64,000 bases of DNA from Elusimicrobiaceae bacterium. Lineage in GTDB: Bacteria; Elusimicrobiota; Elusimicrobia; Elusimicrobiales; Elusimicrobiaceae. The position numbers and the translations under genes were made by a program. Below the pieces are notes generated by a model. It did no database searches and was not told the DNA's origin. It saw nothing but the letters and a program-made list of their open reading frames with translations. Location of the stretch: NCBI GenBank assembly GCA_016281355.1, contig JAEEIL010000025.1, positions 62,001 to 126,000 on the forward strand, given 5' to 3'. Positions within the stretch are counted from its first letter, which is position 1, and each line of letters starts with the position of its first letter. This document shows, one piece after another, positions 7,871 through 15,569 of the stretch.

Positions 7871-10800
7871 TTACTTAATAAATTCTGTAGATAGAATAAT
7901 TGTGATTTCTTTTTGTTGTTTTTCTACTTGATTTTTGAGTTTAATAAGTGTGTCTAAAAATTCAGGTGGAATACTTTTTTTCAATTGTATTTCAATTTGT
8001 TCAATATTTTTTATATGCTTAAAAGCATTACTTATTACTCGTAATTTGGCCTTACTTAAAAAACTTGTACAATTTAACAATTTGTTTAAATATATAGAAT
8101 CTGAATATTGTGATAGAGATTGCCAAGCAGTTCTTATTAACCTTTCATTATCCGTCTGTTCATTATCGAGATTAAAATCTAATCCTTGTTGAGCTTGCTC
8201 ATATTGCTCATAGAAAGCGTTTGTAACAGGAATAGATTTCTCTTCTTGTGAGGATTCAAACATTTTAATAGCTTCTTCATCAGTTATAGGAACTGTATTC
8301 CGTTCTTCCAAATCATAAAAACTAAAAACGCCTACATTTGCTCTTCTACCAAAAACTAACACTCCATTACGTTGATTTTCTTTCATTTTACGACCTATAC
8401 GTACTCTCGAAGGTAAATTTTTGGCTTGTTGATATAATACAGGAGCATTTTTTCTTATATTATTTAAAAATTCCTGACATTTTCTTTCCCAACTAATTTC
8501 TTCTGTATTATCTTCAATTTTGTGCAATAGAGAAGCTCTTATTGTTTCCTCTGATGTCAGATATCGAGTATCTTCACGAAACACTTCATCAATAATAGTA
8601 ATTTTCTTTTTGGTAATTTGCCTAATTCTAATTTCCGCTTCACCTATTTCTGTAGGAAAAAAGTTATAGATATGTAATTCATTAAATACTTTTCTATTGA
8701 TACGGTTAATACGTCCCACACGTTGAATTACTCGAGTCGGATTATATGGAATATCGTAATTAAATATAGTTCCTGCGAGATTAAGATTAATACCTTCACT
8801 TAGGGCATCTGTAGTAAGTAATAAATTATAGTCATCTTTCTTATTTTCGAAACTGGCGTCAAAATTGGCACGAATTTCTTCTTTAATTTTTTTAGAACGT
8901 GACGCGTCATAGGCAATTGATTTTATAATGCCATCATTTTTGGGCAAGTTATCTTCTAAATAGGCAATAGTATCTGCGAATTCAGAAAATAATACAATTT
9001 TCCTAGAAGGGTCCTTTTGTAATTGACGATATAATTCTGTTTTTAGAAGTGCTAATTTTTTATCATTTTTAGCAGTTAATCCTCTCCAGTCTTCTTGAAG
9101 TTGTTTTAAAAGTCTAATATCGTTTTTTAAATCTTGTTCAAATTCGGGTTTTAACAAATCCTTATGAATTAAATAAATGCCTGCTTCTACCAATTTCTCT
9201 TCTTGAGTTGGTTCTAAATGACTAATTGATTTAGCAAACAAATTGCCCGCTGATGAACTGGATGCTAAATCGTATTCAGTATTTCCTTCTTTAAATTCCT
9301 GAAGAGGTAAATCTTCCAAATCATCTAGTGTCGTTTTCTTGGAAACCAAAGCTCTATGTTTAGTTTGGAAGAAAGATAAAGTTTTCTCAGTAGCATCAAT
9401 AATATTATTAAGGGTTTCATTAAAAGACAAAATAGAACTTTCTAAGCGACGAACTAATAAACGTCTTAAAAAATTAGCATTGTTTTTCTGTGGGTCACCT
9501 AATACAGATAGGTATTCTGCTACATCAGATTTAAACTCATCTTTAACATAAGAGATTACTCTGTATCTTGCCGCTTTAAATTTACTCTGTTCTCCTGCTA
9601 CTAGTTCAAGAGTTTGTATATACTTGTCTGCAAATTTTCCAAAAGAATATTCAAGTAATTTGGGGTCAGAAATATTAGGAAAATCAATTCCATTTTTTAT
9701 TAAATCGTCTTTATATGACCCGAATTCCAAATCTTTACGATTGCGCCTTATTACAATTTCTTTAATCATATTTCTGATTTTTTCAGAAATCTTTTTATAT
9801 TCTTTTGCACTATCAGCATCATCTTTTTTGATTTTATTGTAGTCCTCAATAATACTATGCATAGAACTAGAAAGATTGTTAACCGATTTTAAGGTTGAAT
9901 ATCCTGGAATTTGAAATAAATTAATTAATGCAAAAACATCTTCTGGTTTATTGTTAAATGGCGTAGCAGATAAAATCATTACTTTATGTCCACGACAAAG
10001 CGTTTCTAGATTATTATAATCTTGTGTATCAGGGTTACGATAATTATGTGCTTCATCGAGTATTACTAAGTACTGACGATTAAGTTTTTGAGCATATTGT
10101 AGAGCACTCTCAATCTTTCCAGAACTAAATACTTGACTGTTAACATTCAAATGAACACAGTATTCTTTCCATTGCGGAATCAAATGTGGTGGAGCAATCA
10201 CTAATACAGGTAAATTAATATTTGCGGCAATAGTAGTGGCTATAATAGATTTACCCAAACCTACTACATCTGCCACAATAACCCCATTATGGTCATTAAG
10301 GCTTCTAAGTCCTTGTTCAATCGCATCAATTTGGTATTGCAAATCATTAAAGTTTTCACCCAATACTTGGCTCGGAGTTTTTAATCCTTCAATCTTGTGC
10401 ACATCAAAATACTCAATAAGTACTTTTAAATAAACTAAGAAAGGCGTTGGATTAGTAGAAGGCCAAATTTTACTAAACAATTCTGTTTGTATTTCTTGTA
10501 AAGTAGTTTCATCCGCCAATACTTGTGATTCCTTCCATAATTCGTTAAATATTCTTATACTTTCTTCTACAAATGGATTTTCTCTATGTTGCACGTTAAT
10601 TTCAAAGTTTTGCCCTAAACCATTTGCTGATAAATTGCTAGAACCCACAATCGTTGTTCCTAAAAAGTTTCCATTCTGACTATGTTTCGGGGAATTGTGG
10701 AAAATGTACATCTTAGCGTGACAAGGATTTTTGGTTTGTCTTACCTCTAAAGTTCCATTTTTAAGTTTATTTACAAACAAATTAAAAGCATCCCAACTTT

Positions 10801-11107
10801 CTTGGTTATCATACTCTCTATTATGACCAAGAATATCACAAAGTGACTGATACCAACATTGCCTCCGTTTTTGGGCATCTGGGAAGCCTTTACTGGAAGA
10901 AAATTCAATGTAATTGGAGATTCTAGATTCTGCTTGTAAACCTACCAAGATTTTAAGTTTCTGTTCTAAAGTAATATTTTTATAAAGTAATTGAAAACCA
11001 GAAAAATAAAAATATCCGACTAGAAAAAATAATTGGTCACTAGAAGGCAGAACATCATTAATTGTATCTTTTATTAATTTATTTTGATTGGTTATAAAGA
11101 AGCTCAT
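7871..11107 (-). CDS. PLD-family nuclease fused to SNF2/SF2 helicase
   Basis: The 1078-residue protein begins with a phospholipase D-type nuclease domain: HAKMYIF near residue 127 gives the HxK pair and GSSNLSANG near residue 155 completes the site. A superfamily 2 helicase follows, with Walker A VGLGKS (about residue 283), DEAH (about 349), SATPFNN and motif VI QRVGRINRIN (about 792). The C-terminal 200 residues are helical and unassigned. A single PLD HxK motif suggests dimerisation for cutting. It is the first gene of an operon with the methyltransferase and WYL regulator, consistent with a restriction-like defence function. The start follows GTGGAGAC. Expression is probably controlled by the structured leader at 11141-11389. 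Confidence 0.9.
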   Translation of the reverse strand: MSFFITNQNKLIKDTINDVLPSSDQLFFLVGYFYFSGFQLLYKNITLEQKLKILVGLQAESRISNYIEFSSSKGFPDAQKRRQCWYQSLCDILGHNREYDNQESWDAFNLFVNKLKNGTLEVRQTKNPCHAKMYIFHNSPKHSQNGNFLGTTIVGSSNLSANGLGQNFEINVQHRENPFVEESIRIFNELWKESQVLADETTLQEIQTELFSKIWPSTNPTPFLVYLKVLIEYFDVHKIEGLKTPSQVLGENFNDLQYQIDAIEQGLRSLNDHNGVIVADVVGLGKSIIATTIAANINLPVLVIAPPHLIPQWKEYCVHLNVNSQVFSSGKIESALQYAQKLNRQYLVILDEAHNYRNPDTQDYNNLETLCRGHKVMILSATPFNNKPEDVFALINLFQIPGYSTLKSVNNLSSSMHSIIEDYNKIKKDDADSAKEYKKISEKIRNMIKEIVIRRNRKDLEFGSYKDDLIKNGIDFPNISDPKLLEYSFGKFADKYIQTLELVAGEQSKFKAARYRVISYVKDEFKSDVAEYLSVLGDPQKNNANFLRRLLVRRLESSILSFNETLNNIIDATEKTLSFFQTKHRALVSKKTTLDDLEDLPLQEFKEGNTEYDLASSSSAGNLFAKSISHLEPTQEEKLVEAGIYLIHKDLLKPEFEQDLKNDIRLLKQLQEDWRGLTAKNDKKLALLKTELYRQLQKDPSRKIVLFSEFADTIAYLEDNLPKNDGIIKSIAYDASRSKKIKEEIRANFDASFENKKDDYNLLLTTDALSEGINLNLAGTIFNYDIPYNPTRVIQRVGRINRINRKVFNELHIYNFFPTEIGEAEIRIRQITKKKITIIDEVFREDTRYLTSEETIRASLLHKIEDNTEEISWERKCQEFLNNIRKNAPVLYQQAKNLPSRVRIGRKMKENQRNGVLVFGRRANVGVFSFYDLEERNTVPITDEEAIKMFESSQEEKSIPVTNAFYEQYEQAQQGLDFNLDNEQTDNERLIRTAWQSLSQYSDSIYLNKLLNCTSFLSKAKLRVISNAFKHIKNIEQIEIQLKKSIPPEFLDTLIKLKNQVEKQQKEITIILSTEFIK

Positions 11108-11140
11108 TTTATTGTCTCCACAAAAATTTTATTACCTTAT

Positions 11141-11341
11141 GGAGAGCAATAAAAAGGCGACTTCAGCTTGAGGAATTACAAGGACCCAAACAAAAAGTCG
11201 CCCACCTATACCGATATTCCATCGGCTATAGGTTTTTCTGCCAATTAAAAGGGTAATTAAGCCTTTTAACTAGCAAATGGCGACTATTTCTGGTTTGTAA
11301 TTCCTTTTGCTTTTTGCAAAAGTCCGAGCTAAATGCTCTCC
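11141..11341 (-). ncRNA. Long structured leader RNA with alternative terminator pairing
   Basis: Read on the minus strand the leader folds into nested helices. GGAGAGCA (11341-11334) pairs with TGCTCTCC (11148-11141); a local hairpin CTTTTGC/GCAAAAG lies at 11322-11304; GGAATTACAA (11304-11295) pairs with TTGTAATTCC (11181-11172). AGTCGCC (11285-11279) can pair with GGCGACT (11202-11196), and a hairpin CCTATA...TATAGG sits near 11204-11232. The same GGCGACTT can instead pair with AAGTCGCC (11163-11156), which is followed by five T. This layout looks like an attenuator or riboswitch in front of the PLD-helicase gene. I recognise no known class. An origin or transfer site of the neighbouring replication gene is an alternative reading. 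Confidence 0.6.
11151..11202 (-). terminator. Candidate terminator in the helicase leader
   Basis: On the minus strand GGCGACTT (11202-11195) and AAGTCGCC (11163-11156) form an 8-bp stem followed by five T (11155-11151). The 31-nt loop is long for a terminator. Its 5' arm competes with an upstream AGTCGCC copy at 11285-11279. Confidence 0.5.
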
Positions 11342-11362
11342 AAAAACAGTACTAATTTTGTA

Positions 11363-11389
11363 AGCAGGTCCTTCTTATTTGGACCTACT
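11363..11389 (-). other. Leader hairpin AGTAGGTCC / GGACCTGCT
   Basis: A 9-bp stem (one G-U pair) with a 9-nt loop stands upstream of the nested leader fold on the same strand. The remaining 11390-11703 interval is AT-rich. It holds short dyads such as ATCAG-N8-CTGAT near 11666-11683 and the AAGGAG ribosome site of the replication gene, but no other gene that I can see. Confidence 0.45.
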
Positions 11390-11703
11390 GAAATTGTTTT
11401 TACTCCTTAAAATTAAAACTAAAATACATTTATATATTAGCATATTTAGCAAACTCTTTTCTATAACATAACATATATCTAATTATCTTTTCCATTAAGG
11501 TTCCATTTTTTATCGGTTTTGCATCTAAAATAACGTCATTTCAGAAAATAATACCCAGTTTGTGATTTCGAAAAGAATTTTATCTCCGTCGTAAAACTGC
11601 GTTAGGTTTACACTTACCCATTATATAGAGCGGGAAAGAATTTCTTACCCACTCAAATCTAAGTATCAGAACAAAACCTGATGCAAATTAAAGGAGAATT
11701 ATT

Positions 11704-12876
11704 ATGTCTAATGATAACATAATATTAAACTTATGCGACGGAGAGTTTGGCGTAATCTCTAAAGGTCGCTCAGCAAGACACGCCTATTTGGATAAGGCTG
11801 AACAATCTGGGTATAAACAAAAATATAAACACGATGGTTCAGATGATTATATGCCAAATATTCACGTATATGCCAGCAAACAACTAGGTATTACAAGAGC
11901 AGAAATTCAAGTTTGTCCTAGTAAACTATTATATGGAACGAACATCTACGAAACTAAGGAAGAAGATTTTGAACGCTTCTTATCCTTGTTAGTAGAAAGA
12001 TTAGAATATGCAGGCATTTTAACGGATGAATCAGTATTACGGAATCACTATTTATCTGGTTGGGATGTAAATAAACCTATCATCCTTCCTTTTAGTTCTT
12101 CTGTTTTACGATTAATTTGCACTCATAATATACCACAACCTGCCAAATCTCGAAAAGGTTACACGGTATATGAAGAATCGGACGGTTGGAGTGTACATTT
12201 TAACTTCAAAGAAAAATGTATCAAAATGTATGACAAAACAGCAGAAGCATTGAAACATAATTGGATGCCTGTAGATTTAGCACCATTATTTAAGGAAAGT
12301 GGTTGTTGTTTGGTTAATTTAGAGTATACAATGAATAAGAAAAAAAGTATTGATTATGAACTAAAACTCATAAAAAGTCATCTTCCTAATACTCTAGAAA
12401 CAGCATTTAATAAAGAAGTATGTTCAAAGATATTACAATACAGAACTCTAGGTATATTTGAAAGATTTTTTACTATCTCAAATGATATGGTAAAACACTT
12501 AGCATCTATTGAACAATTCTGTGATATACATAAAGAATATAATGGATTACAGAAAAGAAATGCATTATTTGGTGCTGTTTGTAAGTTTATTACATTAGGT
12601 TATGCTGATTATTGTAAATACTTAAAACAACATTATTCACTGAAAGAAGTAAGAAATAACTTAAACCAACTTAAAAAACTTAATCTTTCTAGGCTGCCTG
12701 AAGAAAAGTTATTCAAAGATACTATATTAGAATCTCTATATTCTAATGATTATGTTACTAAGGATAGTATTATAGATACATTAGAGAGATATAAAAGAGA
12801 TAATTTTATACCCTATGAAACCACCGCAATACAGGAAAGTAAAAATTTTGAGGAGGACTCTGACAATGCAAGATAA
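11704..12876 (+). CDS. Putative replication initiator-like protein of a mobile element
   Basis: The 390-residue protein is preceded by AAAGGAG and starts MSNDNIILNLCDGEFG. It resembles phage or plasmid replication proteins of the II/X or Rep_trans style in overall order: an N-terminal strand-rich region, a central LRxE-like stretch (VNLEYTMNKKK) and a Lys-rich helical C-terminus. I cannot point to a definite HUH motif or catalytic tyrosine, so the family call is weak. Its context is strong: the next genes are an excisionase-like HTH protein (11-bp overlap) and a tyrosine integrase, so it is a core gene of the integrative element. It may nick or replicate the excised circle. Confidence 0.55.
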   Translation: MSNDNIILNLCDGEFGVISKGRSARHAYLDKAEQSGYKQKYKHDGSDDYMPNIHVYASKQLGITRAEIQVCPSKLLYGTNIYETKEEDFERFLSLLVERLEYAGILTDESVLRNHYLSGWDVNKPIILPFSSSVLRLICTHNIPQPAKSRKGYTVYEESDGWSVHFNFKEKCIKMYDKTAEALKHNWMPVDLAPLFKESGCCLVNLEYTMNKKKSIDYELKLIKSHLPNTLETAFNKEVCSKILQYRTLGIFERFFTISNDMVKHLASIEQFCDIHKEYNGLQKRNALFGAVCKFITLGYADYCKYLKQHYSLKEVRNNLNQLKKLNLSRLPEEKLFKDTILESLYSNDYVTKDSIIDTLERYKRDNFIPYETTAIQESKNFEEDSDNAR

Positions 12877-13072
12877 CACAAGCCCCTTAATGGATGTTAA
12901 AGAAGTAGCAACTTATTTACATCTTTCACCTGCAACAGTATATTCCAAAAGAACACGTGGAGAGTTCCCCAAAGGATGCATTGTTAAAATAGGTGGAAAG
13001 TTGTTGTTTAATAGAGCCAAGATAGAACAACTGGTGGAAGATTCTACGGAACTCCCTATCTATCACTCTTGA
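12866..13072 (+). CDS. Excisionase-like helix-turn-helix protein (AlpA/HTH_17)
   Basis: The chosen ATG at 12866 follows GAGGAGG at the correct distance and gives 68 residues. An upstream in-frame ATG at 12815 lacks a ribosome site. The body MDVKEVATYLHLSPATVY then FPKGCIVKIGGKLLFNRAKIE is a MerR-like winged helix typical of small excisionases. It overlaps the end of the replication gene by 11 bp and precedes the integrase. It probably bends att DNA during excision or regulates element genes. Confidence 0.82.
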   Translation: MQDNTSPLMDVKEVATYLHLSPATVYSKRTRGEFPKGCIVKIGGKLLFNRAKIEQLVEDSTELPIYHS

Positions 13073-13083
13073 TTTAAACTCGG

Positions 13084-13248
13084 TTATTTGGTTTTTTCAG
13101 ATTCTATTAATCTTTTAAGAGCCAATCTAATAACCGAAGATAAATTACGGTCTTCCCGTTGAGCATATACTTTAACACGGTTTAAAAGTTCTTCGGGAAG
13201 CGTAAAACTAATTGTTTTTATATTTTGTTCATTATCTTGTTTGGACAT
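13084..13248 (-). CDS. Ribbon-helix-helix DNA-binding protein
   Basis: This 54-codon gene faces away from the integrase. The protein reads MSKQDNEQNIKTISFTLPEE at the start, then a helix pair with AQREDRNLSSVIRLALKRL, which is the CopG/Arc ribbon-helix-helix fold (strand TISFTLP, turn near NLS). RHH proteins bind DNA as dimers of dimers and usually repress nearby promoters or act in plasmid maintenance. The divergent region between it and the integrase (13249-13349) has overlapping AT-rich repeats that could be its operator. No toxin partner is visible beside it. Confidence 0.78.
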   Translation of the reverse strand: MSKQDNEQNIKTISFTLPEELLNRVKVYAQREDRNLSSVIRLALKRLIESEKTK

Positions 13249-13291
13249 ATAAATATAATAGCAAATTTTGTTGAATATTAAAACATAATAC

Positions 13292-13332
13292 TTGACAATA
13301 TGATTAAATATTATGTAATATTATATTATAAT
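13292..13332 (+). promoter_or_regulatory. Integrase promoter region with AT-rich repeats
   Basis: TTGACA at 13292-13297 is followed after 17-18 bp by TAATAT-like -10 sequence, with a further TATAAT at 13327-13332. The stretch repeats ATATTAT words (for example around 13306-13326), giving possible binding sites for the RHH protein encoded divergently. Which -10 is used cannot be decided from sequence. Confidence 0.45.
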
Positions 13333-13349
13333 ACTGAGGAATATCGAAT

Positions 13350-14351
13350 ATGAAAATATACAAAAATAAAAAAGGACTTTACGGAATTGATTTTAATGAC
13401 GAGACAGGAAAGAGACACCGCTTCATTGTGGCGTCTAATGAATCTGCCGCTAAGGAAGAATTAGCCAAAAGGACAAATGCTTTTTACAAGGCAAAAAATG
13501 ACCCACGATTAATGCAAGAAAGTCAAATGTTTAAAGATATGGTTCCGTTATTCATTACAAATCACATCAATTTATTATCATCAAAAAAGACTTACTTGGC
13601 TATGTTTAATAAAATTGTTGAATACTTTAAAGATTATCGACTAAAAGACATAACACCTCTTGCAATACAAACTTTTTACCATCAAAAAGCACAGGAGACA
13701 TCTTTTTCTAATGCAAATAGATATTTCGGTATTTTAAGTAAGTTTTTTAATTGTCTAAATGATTGGGATAAATATAACGGACCTAATCCTTGTAAGAAGG
13801 TTAAAAAACATCCTGAAGAACCTTTTCAACCACACCCGATAAATGAGCAGGAAATTCAACAACTTATTACTTTTATCAGTAATGAAGTACAACCTTGCGT
13901 AATGATTGGGTTTTATACTGGATTAAGAAGGCAGGAATTATTAGGTCTTAGATGGGAAAATATAGATTTTAATTCTGAAACTATTTATATCCCAAAAACA
14001 AAAACAAAACAACCGCGTACTTTAGGTTTAACAACTGACATAAAACATATTTTGCAGAAATTAAACCCGCAAAAGGATGGTCTTGTTTTTAAAGTAACTC
14101 AAGAACAACTAAAATATCAATTGAATAAGGCGACAAAAAAATCAGGCATTGGGCATTTGAGGCCACACGATATGAGGCACTCTTTTGCAGTTAATTTTTT
14201 AAATCGCGGAGGAAGTTTAGAGCATTTACAAGGCTTACTTGGACACCGTAAAATTACCACTACACAACGATATTTAAAATTTAAAACTGGTGAAATTGCA
14301 AGTAAAATGAGAGTAATGGATGGGTTAATTCCTATTAATGTCATTAAGTAA
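13350..14351 (+). CDS. int: Tyrosine recombinase / integrase
   Basis: The 333-residue protein has an N-terminal arm-binding region, a SAM-like core-binding domain (residues about 65-150) and a catalytic domain. Visible catalytic residues are the first Arg in TGLRRQELLGLRW (about 190), HDMRHS (His and second Arg, about 272), LLGHRKITTTQRY with the His and the nucleophilic Tyr (about 307). Length and order fit phage- and ICE-type integrases. It most probably drives integration into the tRNA end whose remnant lies at 17841-17885, some 3.5 kb downstream. It is preceded by GAGGAAT as a weak ribosome site. Confidence 0.92.
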   Translation: MKIYKNKKGLYGIDFNDETGKRHRFIVASNESAAKEELAKRTNAFYKAKNDPRLMQESQMFKDMVPLFITNHINLLSSKKTYLAMFNKIVEYFKDYRLKDITPLAIQTFYHQKAQETSFSNANRYFGILSKFFNCLNDWDKYNGPNPCKKVKKHPEEPFQPHPINEQEIQQLITFISNEVQPCVMIGFYTGLRRQELLGLRWENIDFNSETIYIPKTKTKQPRTLGLTTDIKHILQKLNPQKDGLVFKVTQEQLKYQLNKATKKSGIGHLRPHDMRHSFAVNFLNRGGSLEHLQGLLGHRKITTTQRYLKFKTGEIASKMRVMDGLIPINVIK

Positions 14352-14368
14352 ACCATAGTAAATATCAT

Positions 14369-14414
14369 AATCTCCGCACAATCTCCGCATTTTTTGCGGA
14401 GATTATGGTATAAT
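14369..14414 (+). promoter_or_regulatory. Repeated dyad and extended -10 promoter of the Fic gene
   Basis: AATCTCCGCA occurs twice in direct order (14369-14378, 14380-14389) and once inverted as TGCGGAGATT (14395-14404). It is followed by TGGTATAAT, an extended -10 (TATAAT at 14409-14414), 22 bp before the Fic ATG. No T-run follows the dyad, so it looks more like an operator over the -35 zone than a terminator. Confidence 0.55.
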
Positions 14415-14435
14415 AATAGCATAGGAGAAATTATT

Positions 14436-15524
14436 ATGTACATATATCAAAACAAAAATTGGCCACACTTTACGTGGAATGAAACAAAGATTTTAAACTT
14501 ACTTGCACAAGTTAAATTGACGCAAGGTTTATTGCTTGGTAAAATGCAAAATATCGGTTTTAATATGCAAGATAATGCTTTGCTTCAAACATTAACCGAG
14601 GAAATATTAAAGTCCAATCAAATCGAAGGCCAACGTTTAGATATAGAACAAGTTCGTTCTTCCATTGCCCGAAAACTTGGCTTACATAGTGAAGATATAT
14701 CAGTTTCTAGAAATATTGAAGGTTCTGTTGATATGATGCTTGATGCTGTTCAAAATTATAATGCTCCTATTACAAAAGCACGTTTATGTGCTTGGCATAA
14801 AAATATGTTCCCCGAAGGTAAAAGCGGTTTTTACAATATCAAAGTAGGGGATTATCGTGATGATAAACTCGGCCCTATGCAAGTTGTTTCAGGCCCTATG
14901 GGAGCGGAAAAAGTTCATTATCAAGCCCCAAATGCAAGTGTATTAAACGACGAACTAAATAAAATGTTTGAATTTATAAATAAAGACGAAACAGATAATG
15001 TTTTGAAGGCTGCTATTGTTCATTTATGGTTTGTTATTTTGCACCCTTTTGATGATGGGAATGGGCGTATCGCACGGGCTTTATCTGAATTATTACTGGC
15101 AAGGAGTGAAAATTCATCTAATCGTTTTTATTCTATGTCTTCCCAAATAGCAAGGGAACGCAAGCAATATTATAAACAACTTGAAATTACCCAACAGGGC
15201 GATTTAGATATTACTGAGTGGCTTGAGTGGTTCTTAAATACTTTAGAAAATGCTATTAAAAATTCCGACGAACTTTTGAAATCGGTTTTAGCCAAAGCAA
15301 ACTTTTGGAAACAACATCAAGGTAAAACATTTAATGACCGCCAAAGCAAAATTATTAATATGGTATTTGACGGATTTAGCGGCAATTTAACCAGTACCAA
15401 ATGGGCTAAAATTTGTAAATGTTCCCAAGATACTGCAAGTCGTGATATAGTTGATTTAGTTAAACGCGGAATTTTAGAACAAATCGGTGCGGGAAGAAAT
15501 ACACATTATAAACTCATTAAATAA
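14436..15524 (+). CDS. Fic-domain AMPylase, class II autoinhibited
   Basis: The ATG at 14436 follows AGGAGA and gives 362 residues starting MYIYQNKNWPHFTW, the start of the DUF4172 domain common in these Fic proteins. The inhibitory helix carries SNQIEG (about residue 59-64), which fits [S/T]xxxE[G/N]; being N-terminal to the Fic core, it makes this class II. The active loop HPFDDGNGRIAR lies near residue 202. A C-terminal winged-helix segment (WAKICKCSQDTASRDI) suggests DNA binding. Fic proteins transfer AMP from ATP to proteins. Position between integrase and ATPase suggests cargo of the island, with a possible role in defence or element stability. It is probably autoregulated through the dyad upstream. 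Confidence 0.88.
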   Translation: MYIYQNKNWPHFTWNETKILNLLAQVKLTQGLLLGKMQNIGFNMQDNALLQTLTEEILKSNQIEGQRLDIEQVRSSIARKLGLHSEDISVSRNIEGSVDMMLDAVQNYNAPITKARLCAWHKNMFPEGKSGFYNIKVGDYRDDKLGPMQVVSGPMGAEKVHYQAPNASVLNDELNKMFEFINKDETDNVLKAAIVHLWFVILHPFDDGNGRIARALSELLLARSENSSNRFYSMSSQIARERKQYYKQLEITQQGDLDITEWLEWFLNTLENAIKNSDELLKSVLAKANFWKQHQGKTFNDRQSKIINMVFDGFSGNLTSTKWAKICKCSQDTASRDIVDLVKRGILEQIGAGRNTHYKLIK

Positions 15525-15569
15525 ATGTTGTAAAATATTATTGTTGATGGAATTTATGGGAGAAGATAT

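Noticed and set aside
11141-11341. A retron msr-msd RNA (inverted repeats at both ends)
   Set aside because: No reverse transcriptase gene is in the neighbourhood, and the inverted repeats are equally explained by a leader fold.
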